Source: Chitinophagaceae bacterium (GTDB taxonomy: Bacteria > Bacteroidota > Bacteroidia > Chitinophagales > Chitinophagaceae). From it: a stretch of DNA of 64,000 bases. The notes under the pieces are model-generated. The model saw only the letters and a list, made by a program, of their open reading frames with translations, searched no databases and was not told the DNA's origin. The stretch is from positions 1-64,000 of the forward strand of contig JADBXR010000006.1 of NCBI GenBank assembly GCA_020403425.1, written 5' to 3'. The position numbers and the translations under genes were made by a program. Position 1 is the first letter of the stretch. Every line of letters begins with the position of its first letter. Shown piece after piece: positions 8,175 through 19,012 of the stretch.

Positions 8175-8206
8175 AAAAAAACGGTTATCGCCAGACAACC
8201 GTTTTT
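8175..8206 (-). terminator. Terminator
   Basis: AAAACGGTT and AACCGTTTT form a 9-bp stem (8177-8185 with 8197-8205) with a 10-base loop. A and T runs on the two sides allow termination in both directions. It closes the gene that ends at 8234. Confidence 0.7.
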
Positions 8207-8233
8207 ACACCCTATTTTAATAAGTAGTTATAC

Positions 8234-9238
8234 CTAATTGGTATGCTCCTCTTTCTCTTCCCCCTTTTTAGAAAGTAACCATTTGTTTTCCAACAGCTTA
8301 TTTTCTCTGAAAGCTTTCAATTCTCTCTCCAGTCGTTGTTTTGCCTCAGCGGTCCAGCCATTCGCGATGGCATTGAGGTCAGGTTTCCCGGCATCTACCC
8401 AACTGGTATACCAGAAATCGGCAATAAGGTCTGCTGAATTACGCAGCTGTTCATTAATCGTTGGCGCCAGTGCAGCTGCATAGACTTTGGCAAATGCCGT
8501 GGTATAACTCTTTGACTCTCTGCCCCTCCTGATCTGTATACGAAACTTCTCCTGTTCCGTAAAACCCTTACTCACTTCTTTTTCTTTCTGCAGCATATCC
8601 GGCACCAGGCTTGCCGCCCTGCGAAGCGCTTTCCAGATGGCCTGATCCGGTCGTTTCAGATAAGTAGCTTTGTGGGCCGAATACAGATCATAATTAGCGA
8701 TCTCCAGCTCAGGAATCATGGACTCCCATAAGCTATGAATCCCCTTCTGACCCGTCAGTTGGCCGTCGTAATTGACCGTGGTATGCAAGGGCACATGCGC
8801 ATCTGCAATGTAATGACCGAGATCCGTTGCATAGAACAGGATGCTATCCCGGTTACCGCTGCGAAAAGCCTGGGTTAGTTTGTCTTTCATGTACATGACA
8901 TGATAAGGAACATATCCGTATTTCAACAGGCTGTCCTTTGTATATTTTTTTACCGCCCGGTTCCAATCCATCGGCATTTTGGTCGCCGCCTGTTCTCCAA
9001 ACATTTCAAAGTCGATAAAATGCCGAGTAGCTTCCAGACTATCCTGGTTACGGCGCATATCCGGCCGTGTAGCATTGCTTACCAGGCTTTCCATACCCGG
9101 GTAAAAAACAGGCATCATTGCATCCGGCAACTCATATACTGCCAGCTGATGAATGGTCTTGTGCGCCAAGAAACCCCAACTGACTGAAATAACCCCTATT
9201 CCAACGATCAATACCGTAAATCCCAACTTCCGTAACAT
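8234..9238 (-). CDS. S1/P1 nuclease - zinc phospholipase C-like enzyme
   Basis: The 334 residues fit the S1/P1 nuclease and zinc-dependent phospholipase C fold, which binds three zinc ions through histidines, aspartates and the mature N-terminal tryptophan. A signal peptide ends near residue 20 and is followed by W21-G with H26 and H30. The strongest signature is DLGHYIADAHVPLHTT. Further likely ligands lie in RHFIDFE and HSLWES. The C-terminal 40 residues are charged. It should act outside the cytoplasm. Nuclease and lipase activity cannot be told apart from the sequence. A -7 element lies at 9265-9272. Confidence 0.8.
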   Translation of the reverse strand: MLRKLGFTVLIVGIGVISVSWGFLAHKTIHQLAVYELPDAMMPVFYPGMESLVSNATRPDMRRNQDSLEATRHFIDFEMFGEQAATKMPMDWNRAVKKYTKDSLLKYGYVPYHVMYMKDKLTQAFRSGNRDSILFYATDLGHYIADAHVPLHTTVNYDGQLTGQKGIHSLWESMIPELEIANYDLYSAHKATYLKRPDQAIWKALRRAASLVPDMLQKEKEVSKGFTEQEKFRIQIRRGRESKSYTTAFAKVYAAALAPTINEQLRNSADLIADFWYTSWVDAGKPDLNAIANGWTAEAKQRLERELKAFRENKLLENKWLLSKKGEEKEEHTN

Positions 9239-9264
9239 AGCATATTTGTTAACTTATGAAGGGG

Positions 9265-9272
9265 CAAATGTA
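9265..9272 (-). promoter_or_regulatory. -7 element for the nuclease/phospholipase-like gene
   Basis: Minus strand TACATTTG, a full match to TAnnTTTG, 27 bases upstream of the ATG. No clear -33 partner was seen. Confidence 0.45.
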
Positions 9273-9340
9273 TTATTTTTTCCTTCCTGACTGTAAGAAT
9301 TAGGTGAATGATGCTACTAACCAGCCAGAAAAATAAACCC

Positions 9341-9348
9341 TACATTTG
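9341..9348 (+). promoter_or_regulatory. -7 element for the ABC exporter operon
   Basis: TACATTTG on the plus strand, 18 bases before the ATG at 9366. It is the same octamer as the divergent element at 9265-9272. The -33 box is weak. Confidence 0.45.
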
Positions 9349-9365
9349 AGAACAACCTCTGGCTT

Positions 9366-10304
9366 ATGAACACCATACTTGAACTCAGTCACCTGAAAAA
9401 ACACTACGCTACCCAAAAAGCGGTGGACGATATCAGCTTCTCCATTGAAAAGGGCAGCATTTTTGGCTTACTGGGCCCTAATGGCGCCGGTAAGACCACT
9501 CTGCTCCGTATGATCACAGGTATTTTTTATCCCGACAGCGGCCATATCCGTTTCGACGGAAAAGATTTTGATCCTGCCAACGACATCATCAAGATCGGAT
9601 ACATGCCGGAAGAACGGGGCCTATATAAAAAAATGAAGATCGGTGAACAGGCCCTTTATCTCGCACAGCTGAAAGGGCTCAGCAGAAATGAGGCCATGGC
9701 CAAGATCCGGTTCTGGTTCAAAAGACTGGAAATGGAAACCTGGTGGAACAAAAAAGTAGAAGACCTGAGTAAGGGTATGAGCCAGAAACTTCAGTTTGTG
9801 ACCACGGTCCTGCACGAACCCAAACTCATTATTCTGGATGAACCATTCAGCGGACTGGACCCTGTGAATGCCAACCTGATCAAAGATGAGATCTACGGAC
9901 TGGCACAAAGAGGCAGCACCATCATTTTCAGCACGCACCGGATGGAACAGGTAGAAGAGATCTGCGACCATATCGTGCTGGTGAACCTGGGTAAAAAGAT
10001 ACTGGACGGAACTGTCAGCGATATCAAACAGAAATTCAAGGAAAACAAGTTCGCTATCCAACTTGCCGAAGTACCAGCCAGTCTTACGGCCGTATCCTTT
10101 GAGATAACGGAACAGAAAGCCAACCGCCTGACCGTAAAGATCCGGGATGGATACAGGAGCAATGATGTTTTACAACACCTGCTGCAACAAGATCTGACCA
10201 TCGAAGCCTTTCACGAAGTGTTACCCTCGCTGAATGAGATCTTCATCAACCTGGTAGAAGGCACAAGGGCAACCAGCCGCGCCTTTCAAACCGTTCAATC
10301 CTAA
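9366..10304 (+). CDS. ABC exporter ATP-binding protein (NatA-like)
   Basis: The 312 residues are the ATPase of an ABC-2 exporter. Walker A is GPNGAGKTT (near 37-45), the ABC signature is LSKGMSQK and Walker B is LIILDEPFSGLDP, followed by a histidine switch STH. The last 80 residues form the extra C-terminal domain (DUF4162-like) seen in NatA-type proteins. The permease gene follows after 27 bases. The substrate is unknown; NatAB of Bacillus exports sodium, but that cannot be transferred from similarity alone. Confidence 0.9.
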   Translation: MNTILELSHLKKHYATQKAVDDISFSIEKGSIFGLLGPNGAGKTTLLRMITGIFYPDSGHIRFDGKDFDPANDIIKIGYMPEERGLYKKMKIGEQALYLAQLKGLSRNEAMAKIRFWFKRLEMETWWNKKVEDLSKGMSQKLQFVTTVLHEPKLIILDEPFSGLDPVNANLIKDEIYGLAQRGSTIIFSTHRMEQVEEICDHIVLVNLGKKILDGTVSDIKQKFKENKFAIQLAEVPASLTAVSFEITEQKANRLTVKIRDGYRSNDVLQHLLQQDLTIEAFHEVLPSLNEIFINLVEGTRATSRAFQTVQS

Positions 10305-10331
10305 TATCCTTCTATTTTTCAAACTGTTTAT

Positions 10332-11666
10332 ATGAACAAGACCTTACTTATTATACAACGGGAATACCTCACCAGGGTTAAGAACAAAAGGTTCGTACTC
10401 ACCACCATCCTTATGCCGCTGCTGATCGTGGTTCTGATAGGTGGTACTACCTTTTTATCAATTAAGGGTAAAGACGAACGCAAGATCGCCATCATTGACA
10501 ACAATGGTTTCTTCAAAGGAAACATCAAAAGCTCTCCACAGCTTGCTTTCGAGTTTCCCGACAATGTAGACACCAGCAACTACCTGCAGAAAGGCTACAC
10601 TGACATCATACTGATACCCAAACTGGGGGATGCGGAAAAAACGACCTATCTCATCCGTTCCAAAAAAAGGATCAGTATCACAACCGAATCGCAGATCTCG
10701 GAGAGGATCAACGCTGCTATTGAGGACCACATGCTGCAGACCGCCGGAATCGATAAGGCACAGCTGGATTCTATCCACAAACAATCGCATTTCGCAGAAC
10801 TGAAAGCTGTGGAAGAAAGCGAAGGCAGCGTAAAAGAGAGCAGCGCCGGCCTGTCATACGGCATTGGTTTCGGCAGTGGTATGCTCATCTATATCACCAT
10901 GTTCATTTATGGCGCCATGGTCATGCGGGGTGTAATGGAAGAAAAGACCAACCGCATTGCGGAAGTAATGGTCAGTAGCGTAAAACCTTTTCAACTGATG
11001 TCGGGAAAGATCATAGGGATCGGTGCAGTAGGCTTAACGCAGTTCCTGATGTGGATCGTGCTGATCGTTGGACTGACAACAGCTGCACAGGCATTTGTTC
11101 CGCATGACGTAATGGAGCAGGTAAAGACCCTGCAACAGGCCAATGGGCAATTACCGGGAAACAATATGGCCCAGGCCGGCGAAGCAGCACAGCAGATCTA
11201 TAAGATGCAGCATACATTCAGCACCGCTAACTGGCCAGTGATCATTGCCTGCTTTATCTTCTATTTCCTGGGCGGATATTTATTCTATGCGGCTCTCTTT
11301 GCTGCGGTAGGCAGCGTAGTGAACGAAGACCCGCAGGATGCCCAGAGCCTGATGCTACCGATCACCATGCCCATCATCTTCTCATTCATCATCATGACGA
11401 ATGCCGTACAGGATCCCAGCACACCCATGGCTGTTTGGGCCAGTATCATACCATTCAGCTCACCCATGGTAATGATGGCAAAGATCGCCTATGGCATACC
11501 GGGCACTGTTCCATACTGGCAGTTGGGCGCAAGTATGCTGTCGCTGATCGGTGGATTTTTACTGACCACCTGGCTCAGTGCCAAGATCTACCGGACGGGT
11601 ATCCTCATGTACGGAAAAAAAGTAAGCTGGAAAGAAATGTTCAAGTGGGCTTTCCGAAAGAACTAA
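10332..11666 (+). CDS. ABC-2 type permease (NatB-like)
   Basis: This 444-residue membrane subunit pairs with the ATPase encoded directly before it. It has one helix near residues 24-45, a large extracytoplasmic domain (about 46-175), then five or six helices in the C-terminal half beginning with SGMLIYITMFIYGAMVM. The layout and the motif EEKTNRIAEVMVSSVKP are typical of NatB/YhaP-like permeases. A strong terminator follows at 11690-11733. The substrate is unknown. Confidence 0.88.
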   Translation: MNKTLLIIQREYLTRVKNKRFVLTTILMPLLIVVLIGGTTFLSIKGKDERKIAIIDNNGFFKGNIKSSPQLAFEFPDNVDTSNYLQKGYTDIILIPKLGDAEKTTYLIRSKKRISITTESQISERINAAIEDHMLQTAGIDKAQLDSIHKQSHFAELKAVEESEGSVKESSAGLSYGIGFGSGMLIYITMFIYGAMVMRGVMEEKTNRIAEVMVSSVKPFQLMSGKIIGIGAVGLTQFLMWIVLIVGLTTAAQAFVPHDVMEQVKTLQQANGQLPGNNMAQAGEAAQQIYKMQHTFSTANWPVIIACFIFYFLGGYLFYAALFAAVGSVVNEDPQDAQSLMLPITMPIIFSFIIMTNAVQDPSTPMAVWASIIPFSSPMVMMAKIAYGIPGTVPYWQLGASMLSLIGGFLLTTWLSAKIYRTGILMYGKKVSWKEMFKWAFRKN

Positions 11667-11689
11667 ACCAAGCAAACTTCTGATATCAT

Positions 11690-11733
11690 AAAGCCTCAGC
11701 TATTCGGGAATATCCTGAAATAGCCGAGGCTTT
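11690..11733. terminator. Bidirectional terminator between the ABC permease gene and sprA
   Basis: AAAGCCTCAGCTATT and AATAGCCGAGGCTTTT pair with one mismatch around a small inner stem (GGGAATATCC). It serves the convergent ABC operon and sprA. Confidence 0.75.
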
Positions 11734-11743
11734 TACGTACTCA

Positions 11744-14700
11744 TTATTGAGCCAAGGATATCCTCACATTGATTCCAGCCTTGGTATTGGTGATCGGCGC
11801 AGAAGTGGAGATATACGGGATCACTTTCCGCTGATCGAAGAAGAACTTGATATTGATCCGGTTGTTCAACACATAGTCGATAGATGGCTGAATGGAGATC
11901 TCTTTCTGTCCGCCGGTTCCATAAGCATTGGCCTGATCAAGACGGCTGTTGCTGGTGGCCACATCCCGCATGGAAAGATCAAGTCGGATATTCAGGTCAT
12001 TCTGCAGTTTCTTTCCCTTCCCTCCCGGCAACCTGAATGGCAGGTTCACGCCCCTCTTCCTGAGTCCTGCTCCGAAGATCCATTCCGTACTGCGGCTTTC
12101 GCTGAGCTGGTAATCGATCAGGCTCAGGCTCAGCTGCCGGCTCTTACGGTATTCGAATTTCACATTGAGCTGATCCACGGTGGTCACGTCTACCCCTATC
12201 AACGGTTCGAATCCCTCTTTGATGGTGATATTCGGCACCAGGAAATAAGGAATGAAATTACCACTGACCGTATCAATGAACCCTGGCGCATTAAAACGGA
12301 ACGGGTCCTGGTACAGCAATGCGCTGTTAAAGCTGTTCATACTCAGGTTACCATTGTAACCGTGTGTGATCACGATGTTGCTGAATACGGATGCCAATGC
12401 AGGATACTTGCTCAATCCTGTATAGGTCATCTTCCAATTGGGCTTGGGCAGAATCCCGCTAAAGGGGTTGGAACTGATCTTTGGGTTGGACTGGCGTATC
12501 AATGAGATCGTATTGGGATCCTTTTTCGTATACGCTGCCAGGAATGCCGGTACCAGCACATCCTGCGCATACCTGCCATACCCGGTAGCATACCCATCTG
12601 CAGTGAATTTCTGGCCTGTCGGCAACTGTTGCCAGTAAGGGTTCTGCTCGGCCACCCGTTTACTCACGATCAGTCGATTATCTTCAAATGTTCGGAAGGT
12701 CTGTGATATCTCGTTGGGATTATGTTGTCCAAATAGCGTATTAAAAGATATATAAGATACGCTGAATCCGCCACTGGCCAAAGGATTCAGGTGACGTAAA
12801 CCAGATCGCCCTGTAGTATCCTTGTATAACTCTGAATACTCTTTGGTAAAGGTCTTATCGAGATTGATATCGATCACCAGTTCCCGGATAGGCTCCAGCT
12901 GCGCCGTTATTCTGAACTGCTGTTCAAAGCTCTGCCTGAAAAGAAAATTGAACGTACTATCGCGTGTAATTAACCCCTGAGCAGCCTTTTTATTAAGCCA
13001 GTTACTATCGGGCTGCTTGCCAAATACATAATCCAGTCCGGGTGCCATGGAGCCCCAGTTCTGTCCCATGAAACGGGTACTGTCCATATAACCCGGCAAG
13101 CGGCTGCGGTAGTTCTCTGTATACTGAACATTCACACTACGAACCATGGTGATCAGCTTACCTACAGTACGTGTAAAGCCATTCAGTTCCAACTGTTCAT
13201 TGGCTTTCAGCAAACGTTCCGCAATGCGGGCATCGCGTTTCATCTTACGCCACTTCTTCAGTGCTTCCCTGCGTTGTTTGCCTTTCAATCCTTTCACTAC
13301 TTCCGCTTTGGTAGGTATTTCTGTGCCCAATACATTCTTCTTCGTGTCTTTCACATCAGCCGGTCGGTTAGGGTCTGGTTTGGGTTTGGGTGCCGGGATA
13401 TTATCCAATGCACGTAACCATTTTGACTTATTGTACAAACTGGCGAAATTGAACTGTGCGGTAAGGCTGTTTTCCTGTGAGTTCTCGATCGTATTACCCA
13501 GATTCAGGGCCAACCTGCTGGCCCCAATCCAGTTATAGGAAGTGGCATAGGTATACCGCGCATTGATCCAGTCGGTAAGCGGGAACTTACTCAGGGGCAA
13601 TGTATACCCCAATGTGGCTTTCTGCTGGTACAATGTATTTCTTCCACCTTTAAACAGGTTGTTTCGCACGGTGTCCTTTTTGGCCTGTGTATTCAATCTG
13701 CCATACGGTTCATCGATACGGGCATTGTTGGTGGCATTGAAATCAAGGTTCAGCGAACGGGAAAGATCCCAGCGCAGTCCATAATACCGGTCGAACGTGA
13801 AGTATTTATCATAGGTCGTATCTACACGTTCCACTTTGCTGTCGATGGTATTGACGATACGCGGTATGAACTCTCCGAACTGCCGGTTGATATCGGCCCT
13901 GAAACTTAAGAAAGAAGGTTTCAGATTAAAATTGAACTCGCGGAAAAGTGACAACCACGGGGTTTGCGTACGGATGATCTTACGGAAGGGCTCTATATAA
14001 GAAGAGGATCCTACATAGGTGTAACCCAGGCCTCCTCTTTGTTTGGTCACTGAATTCTGCAGGATCACCGGATTGGTCTGTGTGATCTGTGAATACGAAT
14101 AGCTGAAATCAAAATTGCTGATATTCAGTAAACCCGGTTTTGCTTTTCCAGGCAATATGCGCACATTGGTGAAGTTGATGGTCTTGATCGTTGTCTGATC
14201 CAGTGCCGCATTCCGGATAGAATCGCGTTTCTCTTTGGCGGCCGCATTGAGTTTGTCTTTATAACGAACATCCAGATCATACGGATCGAACTGTGGGGTC
14301 AGTATTGTGCGGTTAATACTTGCATATACCGGTAACGAGATCCTGGCTTGTTTTGGCATGAGTTTTCCTGCGTCGATACTTGCAGCTGCATCAAACTGCA
14401 GCAAATTCTCCTTGGCACGTTCGTTCACCCTTTGTTCAATGGTTCCGAATCCCTGTGTATGCGTGTTGGCAGATACCGTCAACGTACCCAGGTCGGCCAG
14501 GGTAAGATCCACACGGCCCAGTGCGGCCCATCCACCGTTCTCATCCAACTGTGAAAGCCTTAACTCATTGGCCCATACTTCCGTATTGATAATAGCCCCA
14601 TCCTGCTGGAGCGGATTCTCTATCGCAAACAGGATACCACGTACTTCTCCGAGGTTAGGGTTACCCATGATCGAGACGGTCTTATTATCCAAAACAGTAC

Positions 14701-17700
14701 GGAATATTTTGGTGACAGATGCACCGGAATTGTTCCGTTTCAGTTTCAGATCTATCAGTGACCGCAGACTGATGTCGAGATTATTCGCTGCGGGCCACAC
14801 TTTATCTTCCTGTCCGCGTGTATAAGTACCCGGTGCAGTGATCTTGAGTGGTATCTTGATCTCGTAATAGTTATTCAGGAAATCCTGACCGATCCGGATA
14901 ACAGCATTCATCTCATTATCTTTCAAGGGACGCTCCCCGGGAACCGATTCGGCATGTACATACATGGAAAGTTTACCGAACTGCCGGATATCCAGATTCA
15001 TGGTCTTGAATACACCACGCGAATCACCCGATGACAGGTTCCGGATCTTCAGGCTCATGGCCTGCTCGTTCTGCTGCAGGTTCACCCCATTGTTACTGAG
15101 CAATTGTACCCTTTCCACACCGGGCGGCATCAGGTAGTTCACAGGCTGGCGACTGCTGTTCTCTTCCAGGTTCACGGCCAGTGTATTCAAACTTGTGCCC
15201 CCTGAATTATTGATCGGCGTATAAGAACCCGTAGTATCAATATTGTAAATGAACTGGCGCCATTGGTTACGTACCAGATCCAGACGCGCCAGACGCAACA
15301 CCACCGAATCTTCAAAATCGGTCAGGTACAGACGCGCAAAGCGGATCGATTTAAAATCAGGTATGCTTCCGATCTTCCTGGCATAGCCCTTGATGGGGAT
15401 ACGGAACAGGAACCAGTCTTCGGTACGACGCACCCCATCTGCAGAATTCACGCTCACCGTTCTTTTATCCGTGATATAAGGTGTGGCACCCACAGCCATG
15501 CCGGGCTTGAGTTCTATCTCATACTCATAATACGATTCTGTTTCATTCAAGGTATTATCCCTGTTCAGATCCTCATTATCGGGATATAAGGTAGCGGCGG
15601 AAGTGAACTGACCTCCGGTGGTGGCAATGGGTGAGTTACCCTGTGGGTTGTTGAAATTCTTGTAACGACCAAGAATCCCGGTACCCAAGGGGTCAAAACT
15701 AGGATCGCGATACCATTTATAATTATCGCTTGCCGGATCGACAAGCGCTTTCTGGTATACGGGAGAGGCCGTACCGAAATTAGCAGCAAGCTTATTCAGC
15801 ACATACCCTTTCTTCCTTCTCTCTGCATCATCATCCAGACCATCCAATCCCACATCCTGGTATGGACGGTCATTGGGATCATTACTGAATGCCTGGGTGA
15901 TCTGTATGGGGTTCACGGGTGTTTTACCCCAGGTATTCGTGCTATCCACCGCAGATGGGATATTGGGCGTATTCATCCCGTTCTCATAGAATCGTTTTCC
16001 GTCTTTTAAGATGTCTTCGCTGATATTACCCAGGTTCAGGAACATCTTACCTCCCTTGCTGGTGGGATTCTTGATGAATGGATTCTGCATCCAGAATTCT
16101 ATGTACTCGATATTCCCTGTTTCAAAATCGGTCTGATCTATGGAACGCATGAGGCCGCCCCACCTGCTGGCGGGTCTTACCAGGTTGCCATTGGCATCCA
16201 GTTCCGTCCTTCTTGTTTCAAAATTGTAAGGCCCTTTTTCTGAGGGATAATATGCAAGGTCAAAAGTCGATGCCTGCACATCGGTAATATTGGTGGTACG
16301 TTGTGGGAACAGTTCATTGGTGAACACCTGCCGCACACGTGGGTCGCTCAACTCCGTGAGGTTCCGGCGCAGAGGGTTATTCGGACTGTTCTTGTCCTGC
16401 AGATTGGGTTCAATATTGTACCAGGCAAGTTTGGCACGGTTATAATTGTAATCCACCGAATCGTTCAGACTTGCTTCCGGAAATTTAGGGTTCCCCTGCG
16501 GTGTGGAAGCCAATGCCCAGGCCACCAGCGGAAACCGAAGATCGATGCTGGTGCGCGTACCTTCGAAATCATCCACAAAGATCAATCCATTCTCCCCACT
16601 TCCGATCTGCGAAGGGTGGCCGGGTTTCAATACCGCCGCCTCTCCGTAGGCGGTGATACTGGATCTTGCCTTAGTGGAATAAAAAGGAAGTTTATCCAGC
16701 AAGCGGGTAAGTCCCGGTAATTCCGAACGGTAACTCACATCAAATCCGTACATGCTGTTCCGGATAGGGTCATCACCATAACCCATCTTGGTGAAAAAGG
16801 GCCGTTCAGACAGGCGCATGAAAGTGGTACCCAGTGTAAGTTTTTTATTAGCCACATAATCTAATCTGAGCCCGGTAAAATTCCGCTGCTGTATACCAAA
16901 CCCTGCATTGTTCTCGTAGGACACTTTCACCGGTATATTGGAACTGAGGATACCGGCATTCAGGATCTTGACTACACCTAGGTTATAATCGATCGAATAA
17001 TCCAGCCCTTCGCGTAATATTTGTCCACCGGCAGTTACCGTAACGGATCCAGGCGGAATATTAAACGCATTCAGATTGATCTCCGATCCACCGGCACTGC
17101 CTTTTACCTGGCCCTGCATCACAAAACGGTTCAGGTTGGCATAGGTCTGTGCTATGGCTTTGATGGAATCGTACAACTGGTAATACACATACTTCTTCTT
17201 CATGGCCGTACTCTGTCCGGCAAATGCCATGGTATCCAGATCGCGGCCAAAGGGCTCCAGAACAGGGAAGATGACACGACCCATCTGTGGCAAAATGGTA
17301 AAGCCATCCACATAGTCGAATACCCCATCAGGCTGGGGGTCATTCCGGTTATTCAGCCGGTCAAGGTTCAGGATGCGCAACAATGATTTACCATCCACCG
17401 CAGGAGAAGATTCCGGCAGGTACCTTTTCAATCCACCACTGGGTTCTTCATACAATACATTCAACTGAAAACCGTCACGCTGGATGCCACCGAACAGGTC
17501 CAGTGCATACACGTTCTTCATCATCCAGCCCCAGGTAGGCAATTCGACCCTTTGCGAAGTAGCTTTCAACAATTTCAGGAACAATACTTTCTGCACACCA
17601 CGCGTTGAATCCAGCGCCACATCCTGCGACAGTTCTCCTACCTGGAACACCTGTCCGTTATAGGTATATTGATAGGCCACTGCCAACACTTCATCCGATT

Positions 17701-19012
17701 GTAACTGCACGTTCACCGAAAGAAAACCTGCCTGGGGGTTGAAATAATATTCTGAAGGATTGAGCTTTCTCGCAAAGGTCTTTTCATAATCATCCACCGG
17801 CCTCAATCCCTTTGCCAATAAAAGAGAGTTGATGGCAGCGGGATTCCTTGACATGGGATTACCCGCCAGCGAAGCATACAGGTCGTTCACACCATTGGCT
17901 GGCAATGGGGAGGTTGTCAAAGAACGTATCGATGGATTATACGGTTTTGATTCTGCCAGGTCCATCAATCCCACAATATCCCTGGCATCGGTGGTGGCGC
18001 CGGTCCGGTTGGTCACCCATACTTCCATTTTCTGTATCTGTACCTGCGAGTTGACCACCGGCAGGTTCGACATGGTCTTGTTATACGTATCCCGGAAATA
18101 TTGTCCCAACAGAAAGTGACGGTTCTCCTCATAATCATCCAGCCGCTTCTGGAAATTGGTGGTGGCTGCCCCACCTTGCAGTCCTACCGACTGGCGCGTT
18201 GACCGCTGGTTGGCGATGGCTCCCGTAACAAACAATTTACCAAACTGCAACTGCGCTTTGATACCAAACAGATTCTGCGCACTGGGCATGAGTGTACTTC
18301 TGGACTGGAATGAGATATTACCCGCTTCCAGGCTCTTGATGATCTCGTCATCCATGCCCTTATAGTCGAGCTTCAACTGGTTATCAAAACCGAAATTGGA
18401 CAGCGTGTTATAGTTGATAGGGAATTTCAGCTTCTCACCGATATTGGCATTCACATTAAGCTTGGCGTTCATGTCAAAATCAAACCCGCCATTCTTTCTT
18501 GCCCTTTCAGGCAGGGTCGGGTTCTTGATGTTCTGCCCCTGGTAACCCGCCATGATGTTCACTTCTCCGGTCGGCCTGATATCCACCTTCAATCCGTTAC
18601 CCGAAGTGCCGAATATGCGGTCGAACAGCTTATCATAGATCTGCATTTTGGGTCTGGGCGATTTCAGATTGAGTGTGGTCAATGCCGCAGCCCGTTTCTT
18701 GAAGTAATCCGTTTCTGCCTGCCGCGACTGGATGCGCCAGAACTCATCATAACTAAGTGAAGTAGGCGTACGGTAATACTTGTTGCCGATCTTTTCGATC
18801 ACATAGTATTGCCTAGTCTTGGGATCGTATTCGATCTCTCGCTTGATCAAGGCGCTTTCGCGGAGATCAAAAGGATTTTTGCTCTGGTTAGACAAAGGGT
18901 CCCCTCTCCTGTCACTGATAGGATAGTGTACAGAATCTTTCTGCTGCGAAAAGACGCTGGTCTCAGCTTGCAACAGCAAAAGGGCGATCAGTAAATGACG
19001 AATAACTCTCAA
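11744..19012 (-). CDS. sprA: SprA, type IX secretion outer-membrane translocon
   Basis: SprA is the very large beta barrel that forms the outer-membrane channel of the type IX secretion system and is needed for gliding in flavobacteria. At 2,422 residues it fits the family (about 2,400). A signal peptide covers about residues 1-22. The rest is rich in beta strands, with long extracellular segments and YDRYYGLRWDLSRSLNLDF-like strand repeats to the C-terminal strand ending in RISLAQ. The gene follows ruvA by 72 bases, a common Bacteroidota order. The frame opens with TTG at 19012-19010: no ATG lies between the upstream stop (19061-19063) and the signal peptide. Secretion cargo is not identifiable in this window. 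Confidence 0.95.
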   Translation of the reverse strand: MRVIRHLLIALLLLQAETSVFSQQKDSVHYPISDRRGDPLSNQSKNPFDLRESALIKREIEYDPKTRQYYVIEKIGNKYYRTPTSLSYDEFWRIQSRQAETDYFKKRAAALTTLNLKSPRPKMQIYDKLFDRIFGTSGNGLKVDIRPTGEVNIMAGYQGQNIKNPTLPERARKNGGFDFDMNAKLNVNANIGEKLKFPINYNTLSNFGFDNQLKLDYKGMDDEIIKSLEAGNISFQSRSTLMPSAQNLFGIKAQLQFGKLFVTGAIANQRSTRQSVGLQGGAATTNFQKRLDDYEENRHFLLGQYFRDTYNKTMSNLPVVNSQVQIQKMEVWVTNRTGATTDARDIVGLMDLAESKPYNPSIRSLTTSPLPANGVNDLYASLAGNPMSRNPAAINSLLLAKGLRPVDDYEKTFARKLNPSEYYFNPQAGFLSVNVQLQSDEVLAVAYQYTYNGQVFQVGELSQDVALDSTRGVQKVLFLKLLKATSQRVELPTWGWMMKNVYALDLFGGIQRDGFQLNVLYEEPSGGLKRYLPESSPAVDGKSLLRILNLDRLNNRNDPQPDGVFDYVDGFTILPQMGRVIFPVLEPFGRDLDTMAFAGQSTAMKKKYVYYQLYDSIKAIAQTYANLNRFVMQGQVKGSAGGSEINLNAFNIPPGSVTVTAGGQILREGLDYSIDYNLGVVKILNAGILSSNIPVKVSYENNAGFGIQQRNFTGLRLDYVANKKLTLGTTFMRLSERPFFTKMGYGDDPIRNSMYGFDVSYRSELPGLTRLLDKLPFYSTKARSSITAYGEAAVLKPGHPSQIGSGENGLIFVDDFEGTRTSIDLRFPLVAWALASTPQGNPKFPEASLNDSVDYNYNRAKLAWYNIEPNLQDKNSPNNPLRRNLTELSDPRVRQVFTNELFPQRTTNITDVQASTFDLAYYPSEKGPYNFETRRTELDANGNLVRPASRWGGLMRSIDQTDFETGNIEYIEFWMQNPFIKNPTSKGGKMFLNLGNISEDILKDGKRFYENGMNTPNIPSAVDSTNTWGKTPVNPIQITQAFSNDPNDRPYQDVGLDGLDDDAERRKKGYVLNKLAANFGTASPVYQKALVDPASDNYKWYRDPSFDPLGTGILGRYKNFNNPQGNSPIATTGGQFTSAATLYPDNEDLNRDNTLNETESYYEYEIELKPGMAVGATPYITDKRTVSVNSADGVRRTEDWFLFRIPIKGYARKIGSIPDFKSIRFARLYLTDFEDSVVLRLARLDLVRNQWRQFIYNIDTTGSYTPINNSGGTSLNTLAVNLEENSSRQPVNYLMPPGVERVQLLSNNGVNLQQNEQAMSLKIRNLSSGDSRGVFKTMNLDIRQFGKLSMYVHAESVPGERPLKDNEMNAVIRIGQDFLNNYYEIKIPLKITAPGTYTRGQEDKVWPAANNLDISLRSLIDLKLKRNNSGASVTKIFRTVLDNKTVSIMGNPNLGEVRGILFAIENPLQQDGAIINTEVWANELRLSQLDENGGWAALGRVDLTLADLGTLTVSANTHTQGFGTIEQRVNERAKENLLQFDAAASIDAGKLMPKQARISLPVYASINRTILTPQFDPYDLDVRYKDKLNAAAKEKRDSIRNAALDQTTIKTINFTNVRILPGKAKPGLLNISNFDFSYSYSQITQTNPVILQNSVTKQRGGLGYTYVGSSSYIEPFRKIIRTQTPWLSLFREFNFNLKPSFLSFRADINRQFGEFIPRIVNTIDSKVERVDTTYDKYFTFDRYYGLRWDLSRSLNLDFNATNNARIDEPYGRLNTQAKKDTVRNNLFKGGRNTLYQQKATLGYTLPLSKFPLTDWINARYTYATSYNWIGASRLALNLGNTIENSQENSLTAQFNFASLYNKSKWLRALDNIPAPKPKPDPNRPADVKDTKKNVLGTEIPTKAEVVKGLKGKQRREALKKWRKMKRDARIAERLLKANEQLELNGFTRTVGKLITMVRSVNVQYTENYRSRLPGYMDSTRFMGQNWGSMAPGLDYVFGKQPDSNWLNKKAAQGLITRDSTFNFLFRQSFEQQFRITAQLEPIRELVIDINLDKTFTKEYSELYKDTTGRSGLRHLNPLASGGFSVSYISFNTLFGQHNPNEISQTFRTFEDNRLIVSKRVAEQNPYWQQLPTGQKFTADGYATGYGRYAQDVLVPAFLAAYTKKDPNTISLIRQSNPKISSNPFSGILPKPNWKMTYTGLSKYPALASVFSNIVITHGYNGNLSMNSFNSALLYQDPFRFNAPGFIDTVSGNFIPYFLVPNITIKEGFEPLIGVDVTTVDQLNVKFEYRKSRQLSLSLIDYQLSESRSTEWIFGAGLRKRGVNLPFRLPGGKGKKLQNDLNIRLDLSMRDVATSNSRLDQANAYGTGGQKEISIQPSIDYVLNNRINIKFFFDQRKVIPYISTSAPITNTKAGINVRISLAQ